From: Mesodorylaimus sp. YZB2_4 | Lineage: Eukaryota; Nematoda; Enoplea; Dorylaimida; Dorylaimidae | DNA: 64,000 nucleotides | Reading direction: 5' to 3' | NCBI GenBank assembly: GCA_030248295.1 | Contig: JASANH010001440.1 | Location: 1,044,501 to 1,108,500 of the forward strand | Shown here: positions 12,106 through 23,924 of the stretch, one piece after another | Position numbering within the stretch: the stretch's first letter is position 1 | Layout of the letters: each line of letters opens with the position of its first letter | Translations under genes and position numbers: made by a program | Notes under the pieces: model-generated | What the model was told of the DNA's origin: nothing | The model's input: only the letters and a program-made list of their open reading frames with translations | The model's database searches: none

Positions 12106-14723
12106 TTATTGTTGGTCCACACCATTGAGCGATTGTTGTTCCTGTTGTTGTTGGCTGCGTTGCTGGGTCTTTGGGCGCTGAGCAGCATCGACCACACGAC
12201 CAGTCATGACGATCTGGTTGCTGGCGTTGTGTTTGAGCACGAAAGCGAAAGCGCGGTTGGCCCTGACCTTCTGTTGTTGACCATATTGGTCCTCGTCATC
12301 TTGGTATTGGAATTGTTGTTGTTGGCCACGGTTGCGGCGTTGGCGTTGTTGACGACGGCGTTGGTTCTGGCTGAAGACTTGCTCCAAGATTTCTTGGCGT
12401 TCAAATTGTTGTTGCAAGTATTGCTGCTCTTGATCGTATTCCTCCTGATCTTGTTCTTGTTCCTCATCTTGGTCTTGGTCTTGCTGGAATTGCTGTTGCT
12501 GTTGTTGTTGTCCTTGGCGTGGGTTGGCGGCTTGGATTCCTTGCTCATCGATCTGTAATGGTACAAAATATTACTACCTCAGTCTAGGCCTTAAAATCAT
12601 CTGGTAAACCAGATAACCGTGAGAAATCTATGATAATCCCGCCGAGACTATAAAAAGTTTTGCATTTTGCCCGTGGCGTTTCTTCACTTAACTGGCCCTT
12701 CCTGTACCTGCCTAGCCTGTAAATTGGCATACCTTGATGGTGGCTTGTTGAATCAATTTGTTGACGTGCAACTGCTGTTGTTGTTGGTCGTTCTGTTGGT
12801 ATTGGTCTTGCTCGTCATCTTGGTCGTATTGTTGTTGGCGGCGGCGGCGTTGCTGCTGCTGCTGCTGTTGTTGTTGCTGGCCATTGATTCCAGAGAAGTC
12901 GGCCTCATCAGCATCGAAGGCATCTTGCACGCCTTGGTTGCGAAGGGTTTGTTGGGCATCCAATTTGTATTTGATTTGGAATTTGGGCAATTCGATATCG
13001 ACTTGTTGCTGTTGTTGTTCGGCTTGTTCCAAAACTTGTTTCAGCTGTTGGCAATCTTGGATTTGGGATTTCTCGACTTGGTTCAAGCCATCCTTGTTCT
13101 TGGGCACCATGACGTACAAAGTCATCTCTCGTTGTTGAGTGGGGATACCGACAACTTGCATTTGCTCATCTTCGTAGTAGTTGAATTGGCCTTGGCTTTG
13201 CATAGTCTAAAAGACGTGAACATTGCAAGATTGCGATGATAGTTGGGTTAGGTGACACCAGTCCTACAGTATAACGTTACACTGTCGCTTGACATATCAC
13301 TGCAGTCCTACAAGCCTATGAATACGATCCGCATAGACTGCAACTAATGCCGATCACAGTACCCCAGACGCAAGGACCTACCTGGACGAGCTTGGGCTGC
13401 TGGCTGCCCAAGGGGTAGAAGCGCGCTTGTCTGGTTTGTTGTTGTTGACGGAATTGGCGTCCCCAGCGGGCCTTGACTTGAGCAGTGTTCACAACGACCA
13501 TCTTGGTGTTGGTGGTGATGGCATCCTGGGGCACAGCTTGTTGCAATTTCTGTTGGGTCTTCTGGGCGACGAGGCGGTTGATCTGTTGACGGCATTGTTG
13601 GGGTTGTTGTTGGAAGTTGCACTTCTTGACTTGGGTGTTGAAACAGGCTTGGACGGCTTGCATGAATTGTTGCTGGGCGCGGTTGCGTTGGTTGATAACG
13701 ATGGTCGTGGTGGTCTTGATTTGAGCTTGCTGTCTCCTAAAAAAACGCAATTTATAGCATTCTAGCTGGAAATTTAGATATTTAAAGCTTGTTTTACGTA
13801 CTGTCCAGTTTGTCTCTGCATTGGATCTTGGCCTTGAAGGCTTTGTTGGAGGGCGGTGGTGGCTTGGCGAGTTTGTTGTTGGTTCAAACCAGCGCCAGCG
13901 ACGCGTTGGAGTTGACGCTGAGTGTTACCACGGGCCCCGCGTTGCATGGCGGCCAGAGCTAATTGGAGAGCAGCTGGCGAGACAACGGTGTTCTTGTCGT
14001 CGTTTTCCTGCTTAGCTTGCTTGTACAATTTCGAGGCCAGTTGAGTGTTGGCTTGTTCCAAAGCTTGCAACAACTGGTATCTAGGCGTGCATTGGTACAG
14101 CTGTTGCTGGCGACGCCTCTGCTGCTGGTTTTGCTGCTGCTGTTGTTGGCGTTGTTGACGCTGGGTCTGGTATTGGTACTGGTCCTGCTCGTCGTCGTCT
14201 TGTTCGTCGCTGTCGTATTGGTTTTCATCATCGTCCATGCTCATGCTACCGCAACCTTGGGTACGAGAGCACTGCTGCTGTTGTTGGTATTCGTCATCAT
14301 CTTGGTACTGTTCATCCATATCGGCGTACAATTGAGCCAACTGGCATTGAGGACCGCAACCGTCTTGGTCTTGCTGTTGTTGCTGTTGCTGCTGCAAGAC
14401 GCGCATAAGGCGCTTGAACTGGCTGCGGTTGGAGCTGGGGTAGCTCGCAGCTGCAAAATAGAAAGCGAAAATGGGTTAAATACGGAAATGACAGCAATAA
14501 CGTGCTGCTGTGACTACTGACTGACATGCAGTAAAATCTTTGACGTGTATGCTGCGCGGGAGAGTATGCATGCACCAAGCGACCTCAAAGGATGGGTATA
14601 TTGGCCTTCAGGACAGAGTGCGCTCGCTCACCCACAACTATTTCCATGCGCCTACAGTAGGCTGCACATAGTATACTTACTGGCCACAGCCAAGCAGAGA
14701 GCGACCAAAACAATGAAGCGCAT
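12106..14723 (-). CDS. Secreted glutamine-rich serpin with a greatly enlarged reactive-centre loop
   Basis: Five exons, read from high to low coordinates: 14723-14681, 14450-13802, 13736-13382, 13206-12733 and 12552-12106. They total 1968 nt and 655 residues, with all phases consistent. Residues 1-14 are a signal peptide core (MRFIVLVALCLAVA). A Gln/Asp/Arg-rich region with two C-x(3-4)-C pairs follows (about 33-132). The serpin fold then starts (helix A about 139-159; NTVVSPAALQLALAAMQRGARGN). Later marks are TKMVVVNTAQVKARW, IELPKFQIKY, a DAFDADEADFSGI element, a 36-residue Q/R/D insert (459-494), and VRANRAFAFVLKH before the closing GRVV strand. The hinge EQGIQAAN (from residue 510) is followed by about 93 residues before the C-terminal strand; inhibitory serpins usually have about 20-25. 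The loop has polyQ, an acidic stretch and an RRRQQRQRR cluster. CAA and CAG are mixed. Whether it inhibits a protease is unknown, since the hinge is only partly canonical. Confidence 0.9.
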
Positions 14724-14844
14724 GGTTGTTGAAGGGCGATGATCAAATCAAACCGGAAACGATAAAACTCTAGGCGGGCGGACGACCGATTGTTCCTAAA
14801 TGGGACTGACTGCGGGCGATGCTTTGCTGTGTTGAGTGGGTCTG

Positions 14845-14854
14845 CTTATATAGG
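14845..14854 (-). promoter_or_regulatory. TATA box of the serpin gene
   Basis: The minus strand reads CCTATATAAG here, about 123 nt upstream of the serpin ATG at 14723. Initiation about 30 nt downstream would give a 5' leader of about 90 nt. No other strong TATA lies closer to the start. Confidence 0.6.
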
Positions 14855-16264
14855 CTCGGGGCTGGACCTTGTACGGCGGTAAAGCCCGGGCGAGTGTGGC
14901 TCGAGGGCATCGCGCCTACCAGCGTCCTTGAGCAATTCCTGCAATCATGTGGACTCCTGGTTTTTCCCAATATAATAAATTTGTTTCTCAACATAAGATA
15001 AGCACGTTTAGGTACGGCATTGAAAACTCCGTTTGTCACTGTCAGGTGGGACAGCCTGGTGGTCCCGATTCTTGTTGGTAACACATCGCAGAAAACCTTC
15101 GCCTCAGGGCAGAGGTGTGCACGTGAAGTATGGTTAGGCGTTCCCGTCAAGGTCTTTCAGTCAACTTTGTACTCTGGGCAGGGAAAAACTCTTCGTACCG
15201 ATAAGGCAACATAAAGTTTGATTTCAGTTTTAGACTAGAGTCCCTAATTTTCTTCTGACTTCGCTTTGGTTTTCAAAATGGGTCAAGGATACGAGATGAC
15301 GAAGGGCATCGTATGTTGCAGGTGGACTTTGCTCCTGTGCTGCCAAGAAATAATCGTTCAAAGTCTACTTTGCAAGAACAAGTTTTGCAAAGTTATGTTT
15401 TGCAAAGTTTTGTTTTGCAATTGCGCATGTTTTGCATTTGAGCAGCAGCAGCAATTGCTCGCTAGCTATGCGATGGGCGGGATCTATGTGGAAGAAGCGG
15501 ATTGGATGATTTGGCTTGATCACTTATAATATCACTGTCTAACCAGTTTGCCGTAAATCAAGCCACAGATGTATCACACTCACGTACAGTAGATTACCTA
15601 CAATGTGTACAGTACTTGCGGTACAACTGTTTTTGCAGAACGTATCAAGTCCACAATTATTATACCTTGGCCACCCTTTTCATGGTCAAATAGCTCTTTA
15701 TACTGTAGTCTCTACTTATCTAAAGTGACGCAGCTTTCACACTTTCGTTCTGATTGAACTTGCAGTACGAAAGTTTTGGCAAGTTTATTCTTTTGTGTCT
15801 CCACTTCTAAAGTCTTGCATTCGATTAGGTGAATCAGGAGTACTGTACCCATTACTATGGTAGTGACTTTTGTTGGTCACGCTCACGCGCACATGGGTAA
15901 GGTGAGCTACATTTTAGATCAGGTGACCTCCAGGCGTTCTACAAACGACGCAAGCATTCTTTTTTCTGATTGACTGTGCGTAAACACAGAAGGCATTAGC
16001 AGGCAAAAAACTTTTATAGTCAGAAAGAGCGTTTGCACAAGCGGATGCCTGCCGCCGAGTGCTCGTGGTAAGGAAAAGTGGCCCAGATTCAAATGGCATG
16101 TGAATAGTCGCAATGCGTCCACGTGAAACCCATAACAGCACGACACTGTTGGTTGCAGGAAAATCCACATGAAAAACATTCCCCCCCCCCCCGCGCCCAA
16201 GGCAATACATCCCATAAGAATTACCTGCTGAGTTTGATTTTAATCATCAAGGTTATCTATTTTG

Positions 16265-16385
16265 CGCACGAGGTGGGCGAGTGAAATTCATACTCCACTG
16301 CACGAGTACCTCTTCACCGTTGGGCTGCAGTTTGTTCTAGGAATCTGGCAATATCCTTCTGATCGCGAGTCCTCCGTATATCAGA
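16265..16385. repeat. Inverted partner of the 11335-11463 repeat
   Basis: The reverse complement of this segment matches 11335-11463, including the AATTTCACTCGCCCACC end. The matching region contains a ~25-bp length difference, so the copies are old. Confidence 0.7.
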
Positions 16386-17978
16386 TCTTCCACACTATCA
16401 TCAGTCAGGTGCGTAGAGTAGCACATCAGCTTCAGCGTGGGTACTCTGTAGCACAAGGAAATCGCGGGTATGTACCATGCCCGCGATGGGCTGGGGCACT
16501 GTACGTAGAGCGCTTATCTGCCCCAGCCTGCCCATCCAGTGTTCATCCTTTCGCAAACTTATAAAAGTCGTTTGGCAAGACTCTATGTACAGCAGTCAGT
16601 CCTGCAGCAGTTATGCAACCCCATTCGTAGATTTCATGTAATGTATATGGACTCAACGATTCTGTCCATTTATTTATTTGTTGCCAAAACTTGTCACGAA
16701 TTATCTGACCATTTGATCAAATGCTGATACACTGGGCATGAGTTATTTCTATAAGCAGTGCCACCAACTCGCATTCTTATCAAATCATGTAAATCCTCGC
16801 TTATTTTATCATACAGTATTTTATCGGATTCCAAGCTGGTCCGACCCTGGGTGGGGATGTAAGTGAGAATTCACGCTACAGTGAATGCAACAGGCGACTA
16901 CAGTCTTCTACATGACACATGCAACGATTCAGAAAAGCATCAATTGCCCAAGTGCCAGTGATACTGATCATGAGATCAGTAGCAACAAAAATGCTTTCAG
17001 GAGGCGCTACAGTTTGTTGTAAAGTACGTGTACCCGCGTAGATGCGCATCCTTAAGCAAGGCCAGTTTGTCTTGTCTATGGTCTCTTGGCAGTTTTTTGA
17101 TTTAGACGAAAACATCATACATAACAAACACACACAGCATCTACAAAAAACAAACACGGTTCTACTCGGCGAAATTTTCGAGCCCCAGAATGATACAAAA
17201 ATGAAAAGCAGTTCAAAGAACCCCATGTACAAAGTCTTGAGCTAGAAGCGGCCAGCAAAGACTTAAAGTCCCTACTTCAGAGCTTACTATTCATACATTG
17301 CAAGCCCCCAGCATATATTCTATAATTACGGGTCAGACATCCACCCAATATGGGTCAATTTTTTAGCGCCGTCATCTATTAATTTTCTTGTGAAACTGTC
17401 AAATACTAGGGTCGTTTGGGGCTCTAAGGGCTTCCTTTCTCTCAAATCTATTCGTATGCAATAAAACTGACAAAAGCTAACTAACTGTGCGTTGATTGTT
17501 GCTTGTTTTCTTTGGTGGGAGTTACAAAAACCTGCTACTAGAAGCAGGGATCCATAAATAAGAGGGTTAAATAATTTTGATCAGTCCTGACCCAGAGCTT
17601 ATGAATGACGGGCCAGGCCAACAAGAGCACTTGTTCCTCACTTGCGGTACTAACCACACGCGCATACGAGATTCAGTTCAAAATTTCATTTGTCGAGTAG
17701 CTTGCCAGCAACTGTCCATAATCCGGATTTGCGAGCGCCCTTCTGCTCTGGATTGGAAATGCGTTTGAAGAATTTTTGGGATAACGAGTGACGAAGGCTG
17801 CTCTGAAAAGAATTACGGCCAATAAATAAAACTGCAAATTGTTCTAACATCCTTAACAGAGTTCCTCATGGGATCCACATCTCCTTCTCAAACATTGCAT
17901 TTCTTTTCCAGACTTCTCACTGCCAATAAGACATTATAGACGCCCATCTGGCAATCTTTCCTTGACTCAGACCCAGCA

Positions 17979-18122
17979 AGCCGGGAGCGTAACCGTCAGG
18001 GAGACGGTTTAACAATGGACCAGATAAGAAGACTTGGTTGGCTGCCAAGGGTGATTGGCGTAGTACAAAAGTTCCATTCCTCCCTCCATGATCTAAGACC
18101 TATCACACACTTTTGTCTTTTT
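17979..18122. repeat. Dispersed repeat, copy 2 of 2
   Basis: Same orientation as 11086-11230. Shared words include AGCCGGGAGCGT, ACAATGGACCAG, GAAGACTTGGTTGGCTGC and TATCACA. Confidence 0.7.
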
Positions 18123-18834
18123 GCAGTCCGCAAAGAGCGAAGTCCAGACATGCATGACCTTCAGAAATCTCGTCCCGATTCTTTACTGGAAAGGAGTACG
18201 GAACGTTTTTAGGAGATTAGAGCTTCATGAATACACCGACAATGGGCAGCCAGCATCGACCGACCCGCCGATCCAGGCGGCTCAGTTTGGGGAACCGACC
18301 AAAGAACCTTCCGCCTCCCGCTCAAGGTTGCTTGGATCAGCAGTCCTGAGCGGGAGGCTATCAGGAAACTAGCCCTGCAGACCTGGCTCTGGAAGACTTT
18401 CTTAGTACCGTCAAGTGGCGGACGCCGAAAGAGTAGAGAACAATCAACAAAACGGGATGGATGTCACGCGGGGTAATTGGGGCGCAACCCAAAAACCTGT
18501 TCGCCTATTAGCCACCCCTCTACTCCACAAAGTGACGTCCACAAGCGAAGAGCGGTAGTGCAGGTGAGAATAGTGAGGTATTCACTGTACGAATTCGTGA
18601 AATTCGGTTAATCACGAGACGATCACGGAACTGACAGTTTTTTTTTCAATTTTTTGGGCCGAAGCCGGTTTTGCCTCTAGCCGGCCAGCAGTCAAACCTT
18701 ATAAGCAAGGCTGCGCTGGGACCAGCACACACAGCAGCTTCCCCCCCCCCCCCCCTGCGTATCTTCGCTAGGAGTACCTGCACGCAGGGCATCCTGGACA
18801 GGACACCGACTTCTTACGATGATGGGGGTGGGCT

Positions 18835-19015
18835 GTGAACCATGTCGGTGTTCGACAGCCGAAACTGTCTCCTCCCTCGTTTGGCTGACGTCTCTTCACT
18901 CCGAGCGCCTCGACGGTACTGGGTGAGACACTCATGGCCTAGCATGCAAGGTCAGTAAGGGTTCATCATGGTTCGCAAACCGACCCCCGTCACCGGGGAT
19001 TGAACCTCAGGTGAA
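18835..19015 (-). repeat. SINE-like element, family B
   Basis: Read on the minus strand it begins GGTTCAATCCCCGGTGACGG, a clear box B, and continues GGTCGGTTTG...CTGACCTTGCATGCTAGGCC. The 1905-2040 copy is its relative on the plus strand. Confidence 0.65.
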
Positions 19016-19534
19016 TCCAGCCACTTGCTCCCAAGCAACATGGAGAGACGAATGAGGAACAGATGCACCACCGCGGCCGCAAACCGGCAGCTCTTGCATG
19101 CAGACATAAATGCAAAAGCGGACGCCCTCTCTTCGCCACCTCTGCCCCATTACACCTCTCCCATGTCCATGTTTGTCTGCAATCCTTGAACTCCTTCTCA
19201 CTCCAGACTGCAGATGCCCTTTATCAATAAAGGAAAGTACGGCAAGCTAGAAAATACATAGATGAGCAGGCGCAATACAGCGTTAAGTCAGGTAAGTAGA
19301 TAGGGTCGGGCCGATACTGGTTTGACATCGATGGCAGTGCGAGTACATTGGGGGAAGATGCGCGTGGGAAAAATGGTCACGGTCTCAAATACGAGTATTC
19401 TAGGTCTTTTACTACACCGCAAGCATTTACCTATCCTAGAGACCCACTAAAGGGGGGCGTGTACAGGCAGCATAGAAGACTCATTAGTTTGAACCAAAAA
19501 CTCTCACAACAACTTGGCTCGCGGCCTAGTAACT

Positions 19535-19690
19535 AGTGGAATAAGGCGCCTGCCTCAAACTCTAGGTGCGCACTTACAGAGGTTCGACTCCCGCCTGGGT
19601 AAAAAATGATCGTCAATCCATGTGTTCCATAGCCTCGAGTGCGTTGCATAATACTTGGCTATGGATAAAGTGTGGCATGACCTGACAAAC
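19535..19690 (+). repeat. SINE, family A (class II tRNA-derived head)
   Basis: It carries TAAGGCGCCTGCCTC, a variable-arm-like GTGCGCACTTACAG, box B GGTTCGACTCCCGCC, then GGGTAAAAAATGATCGTCAATC and a tail containing TATGGATAAAGT. The best copy is at 59527-59700 and a diverged one at 23680-23820. This copy abuts the last forkhead exon found here, ending within a few bases of its splice donor at 19696. Confidence 0.75.
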
Positions 19691-19696
19691 ACTTAC

Positions 19697-22600
19697 CTTC
19701 CATGTGTTCGATGCAGTCAGTTCAGGGGCGTGTTGTATCATCCATTCATAAATATCCCCAACTGTCATGCATTTTGTTTTCGAACTCATGATGGCTTCAG
19801 TAATTGCATCGCGATAATGACGCACCCGTTTTTTATCTGCAGCGGGCTCACAACTGGCCTTGTCCGAATTTTCCTTGTGCAACGACATCAGGCGGAGGTA
19901 CTTTTCAGAATTTGAACAAGGATTACTCGGAGTTTGAGTCGACTCAGTTGTCTTGGGTGCCATAGACGGAACGTTCGGCGAAGCGGTCCTGGAAAAGCAT
20001 GGTGATTGACAATAAGTGCGAGTGGCAGAAACGCGAATTACTTTTGTTGAGGCCGTTGCACAAGCCGGATATCGTTGATCATCGGATAAGCAATAATGCT
20101 GATGCCGCTGGTATGAGGTCGCAGTACAGTCAAACCATTGCGATGTGGACGATCCAAGACTGCGATGCCTCTCTTCGGCAGCTTCAATACTGCGACCCGA
20201 TTCCTGTTGCGCTGAGTTTCGCTTACGAAGCCATGGATTCTCGCGTTCTCGATATCTCTGATTCCTGGCAAATTTGAATAAATTCGTGCAGTCGATGTCT
20301 TGGAATGCGACCAAACTTTTAAGCCCAGCTGTTGTTGTTCTGCTTTATGTGATTGAACCGAAGCAGAAGTGGCAGGCGATGAAACTAGCGACCTCTCGTC
20401 AGAAAAGCTGGAAGTAAGAACAACAAAGAAATGCGTTTAGTCTTATTGAAGCATGGCCTTCTTGGTTTTCCCTGCCATTAAATAATTAGAGGTTTTTAGG
20501 GCAGCGACGATGGCGGAGTCGTCAGCGTAGTTCTGTCTGCTTGCCTGATCTTTATCCATATCCAATAATATTAATATCTTTTAAGATATTAGTCCTAAGG
20601 AATGCATAGCCTACCACGGGTCCTTGCGACTAAACGTGCCTAAACCAGAGTCCTGCATGGGTACCCATTCCGGTACCCGCCGGGTATGGGTAAGAGGCCA
20701 CATGCAAGGGTATGGGTGCGGGTATTCGTTCATGTTTAATTTTTTTATTCATATTTATGATAGCGCACCAAATTTAAATCCTACGCATTTTGTGACGGCT
20801 TTTTTTGCGAAACATTTCTGATGTCTGCTATTTTGAGGCTAGTTGTGGCTACTGTTAATATCCATATCCATATCTAATCGATATCGATATTATTTGACAT
20901 ATTAATATCGAAATCATATCCATGTTTAAGTCTTTTGGGATATCCATGTCTGCTATCTGTTTTGCTTGAGAATGTACAGACGGCACGTTAAGGGCGTGTA
21001 TATTTTCAAAGAAAACAGGTTATATGTTATATCTTTTCACAACAAAGATATTGGTAGAAAGATATACACATTTAAGCGTTTTCGAGATTTGAAAATGGTT
21101 GTTTACTGCAAAAAAGAACATGGTTTATGCCGATAAACCGCTGAGGCGCCATCCATGGAGAGCGTCAAGACCCCTAGTGGCGGGTGTCACATGACTCGAC
21201 ACGACTGACTTCTTGATTATCTGTCAAAGCTCCTAGCAGAGCAGCGACAAGGAATTTAAAAAAAAATAAAGATGAAATGATGCTTAGAAGCTGGATTTAA
21301 GTGAAAATTTACCTGGAAGATAAAACTACAATAGAGATCCTCAGTGAGAAAACTTTAAAACAAAGTAGAAGAAAATATGAACGAGTATTTCTGAGCTTAA
21401 AGAGGGAGCCGAGGGAAAATAAGGGTGTGGCGCTAGGATTACGTACTGTACTTATATATGACAGATATGCACCAGTGCAGCAACCTCGACTCTTCGCAGG
21501 ATCCAAGTCAGTTTCACTCCTGGGTCAGCGGGTCCTTAGCGGGTACAGTTACCACACCCGCATCAGGGGCGATAAGCTAAAGCATATGGACGGGTGCTTG
21601 AATATAGAGCCAGTTCAGGTCCGCTGCCAAAACTGGCAAATAGCAATTTTCTCCAACTTCAGTATTTTTATATGGCGCAAATAATACGAGATAAAGTTTT
21701 ACGATAGCACCAATACTGCAACAGCTAACCTTTAGCCTTTATTTATCCTTTAGCTCAGTGAACACCCTGTATTCGGTACAAAACAGCTGTGCTTTCTTCT
21801 GGAAAGCTTGACAATAAGTGTGGCGCGAGTCATAGATCCCTCTACTACCACATAGTCATGCAGGAGCTCAGGCGCAAAGGACCCAGTTTCAGCCAGACCA
21901 AATCAAGATTAGCGCGCTTTGCAGCTGAATCCAGACCTACATGCACTCATTTGCGCCTCGCGTCTTTTCACACTAACTGATAGTGCTACTGAAAGTAGTG
22001 GCTATTTGGTCCAAGCTAAGAATAACGGCTGTGTAACCAGCATTCCTGGCGGATACTCTCCCCTGGCTGGGAGACGTCAACCTATCCGCTTGATGTTTCT
22101 AGGGCAGGTATAGTCGCGAGACTTGCCTACCTCCAGTCTGATCGTGAGATTTTGCCCAGAGGCTTCAGTCTCGACAATCTCCAGCCGCCTGGGTGCGCTG
22201 GTTACACCTGTTCGCTTTGGTTTGAGTCCTCGTTCAGCCACAAAAGCTGGTTTAGTCAAACTTGGCATTCAATTCTCACAGCAGATTTGACGAATTTTTT
22301 GCGGAGAAACACAAAAGTCCATCCTTATGCTCGGCCGATGAAGCGGCAGGCGATGGAATGTAAGACATTCGACGACCAGCCCCTTTATTCCATACAGGAT
22401 GTATAAAATAGAGAAGTCAGGCGACACAATCTGTAGAGTTTCCTTTCTAGAGGAGTGGCCTTACATTCCAGTATGGTGCAAGTGTAGCCCACGACTAGCT
22501 GGCCATGTCGAGAAATAGAAACTTATTGATCTCCCGTGGCTGGGAAACGTCAGCCACTCTGGTTGATGTTTCAGCCTTACGATAAGGTATCTGTGGCTTG

Positions 22601-23358
22601 CTTTGGTCAAATTTTTTGTCCCGTACTCTGCACTTTCTCTCCTTATATAACCAGCCAACGGTTGCGCAAGGAAAATTATGAAAAAGTTGCTATAGAGGTT
22701 TAGCTCAGCTTTGCGCAGCCTTCTTATATGACCATATACGATAGCTGTTCTAGAGCTTACTTTGTAGACTTACCCGTATGCGTAGTTCAAAGGCGTAGAT
22801 GGTTCCGTTGTACCTTCTTCAGAAAAACATCGTGCCCCGCCATGCCTTCGGTCTTTCATACAGAAGTCATCAAGTCGTGATCGTTTTGGAGTCAGTTCTT
22901 GGTCGAATTGAGTAAGTTTCATCATCGCCTCTTCATCGGTTAGTGATTTTATGCTTCTCGGTTCCGAAATTGGACCAAAGGGATCCGCTCCCTTTTGTGC
23001 TATTTCTTGCAGATAATCCTCGTCGTCTTCTGGATTAATAATCTCTTGTTTCAAACCGGACAGCTCCAGATCGATGGGCTCCTTCTCTGCGTCATTTTTA
23101 GTCGAACCGATTGTGGCGCATTCAAAGGTGACAATCGGCGCAGTCTCATCGATCCGCTCTTCGCGAAAACCAGCAGTCAAATACGAACTTGGTACATCGA
23201 AAGGACAGTCTGATGGAAACACACGCGATTCTTTTATCCGTTCATTACTTTTAAAAATAATGGTCGAAATAATTTTTTCTTCCTTCGGTTTTGCAGGTAA
23301 GAACCTGTCTTGACGCAAATGAGACTGATCGTGAGTTGAAACCAACGATCCGGTGACA
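19697..23358 (-). CDS. Forkhead-box transcription factor, partial (first half of the DNA-binding domain)
   Basis: Three exons in consistent phase, 23358-22774, 20407-20042 and 19988-19697, encode about 414 residues. Neither the start nor the stop is found. The first exon is acidic and low in recognisable motifs. The last exon ends with a forkhead start: HYRDAITEAIMSS, TVGDIYEWMIQHAP and NTWK at the spacing of helices 1-2. It then stops at a GTAAGT donor immediately after W-K. FoxO, FoxP, FoxN and FoxM genes share an intron at this point, before N-S-[IV]-R-H-N-L-S, which supports the assignment. The recognition helix should follow downstream on the minus strand, but I see no such exon down to the serpin. 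The usual PPYSY start is replaced by HYRD and FPYF by APEL, so the domain is divergent. It is either a gene with a very long last intron or a decayed copy. Subfamily is not resolvable by eye. Confidence 0.6.
20555..21620. repeat. Simple and subterminal-type repeats in a forkhead intron
   Basis: Intron 20408-22773 has ATCCATATCC and TAATATC/GATATT words at 20555-20600 and 20855-20945. GGGTACCCGCCGGGTATGGGTA-type patches lie at 20655-20735, with related CGGGTACAG...ACCCGCATC at 21538-21565. They look like decayed transposon ends. No gene is seen. Confidence 0.4.
22043..22150 (+). repeat. Dispersed repeat, family C (GGCTGGGAGACGTCAACC)
   Basis: The core GGATACTCTC...GGCTGGGAGACGTCAACC...TTGATGTTTC...GGTATAGTCGCGAGACTTGCCT also appears, wholly or in part, at 22525-22600 (+), 25405-25455 (+) and 30170-30290 (-). 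The 30170-30290 copy lies in an intron of the mitochondrial carrier gene. No coding potential was seen. Confidence 0.7.
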
Positions 23359-23374
23359 CTGAAGAGAAGGAATA

Positions 23375-23592
23375 GCAAAATGTAGATTTACAGATTATTT
23401 AGGGTCCCATGATTATTAGACCTTCAAATGAATGGGACACGCTTCCTGATGGAATGGCATTTGAAAAAAGGAAGACAGTGCATAATGGCCTTCTAGATTT
23501 GGAAAAACATTCGACAGGGTGCCACACAACCTGATCGCTACGTCCTTAGATCGCACTGTTTACCTGAGACCTATGGGTGCGTGCAAAGCCGC
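23375..23592. repeat. Left arm of a ~220-bp inverted repeat pair
   Basis: Its reverse complement matches 27726-27945, including GATTATTAGACCTTCAAATG, GGAAGACAGTGCATAATGGC, CTTCTAGATTTGGAAA and CCTGATCGCTACGTCC. The homology stops at GCAGAGT on the inner side. About 4.1 kb lies between the arms. Confidence 0.85.
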
Positions 23593-23679
23593 AGAGTCCA
23601 GATCGATGTGCAGCTGGAGTGTCTGATGCATTCAGGCAGGATATCAAAGTGGATGTCCACCAAGACTCGGCCTCGTGGC

Positions 23680-23820
23680 CTGGTGGGTTGGGCGTCTGCC
23701 TTTCACGCCAGGTGCGCAGTTACGGGCGAGTGTTCGACTCGCAAACAGGTAAATCATTTCGTGTATAATGTGTCCCTTCACCCTCGAGTGCGCATAAGCG
23801 TTTGGTGATGTGGTAAAACA
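23680..23820 (+). repeat. Diverged SINE, family A
   Basis: It has GGTGCGCAGTTACGGGCGAG, a box-B-like GTTCGACTC, GGTAAATCATTTCGTG and CGAGTGCGC in the order of the 59527 copy, but with many changes. Confidence 0.5.
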
Positions 23821-23924
23821 TGAACATGAACACGAAGACTCAGCGCTTTCTTCGCTTGCTCCTATGTATACTATGCAATGCATAGATGTTGTCTTGGCAG
23901 ATATAAAACAAAAGCACCATGGAC

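Larger units (their letters stand above)
14860..19696. other. Repeat-rich intergenic stretch, no intact gene seen
   Basis: About 4.8 kb without a coding region I can support. It holds TTTGCAAAGTT-type short tandem units (15385-15425), the inverted partner repeat at 16265-16385, and poly(C) runs at 16181-16192 (12 nt) and 18741-18755 (15 nt). It also holds the second copy of the 11086 repeat at 17979-18122 and a 12-bp perfect stem at 18313-18324/18347-18358. SINEs lie at 18835-19015 and 19535-19690. I looked here for the second half of the forkhead domain and did not find it. Confidence 0.6.

Noticed and set aside
12070-13239. Leu-rich open frames on the plus strand opposite the serpin
   Set aside because: Poly-Leu is simply the complement of CAA/CAG glutamine codons. 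The minus-strand frame has serpin motifs and consistent splicing.
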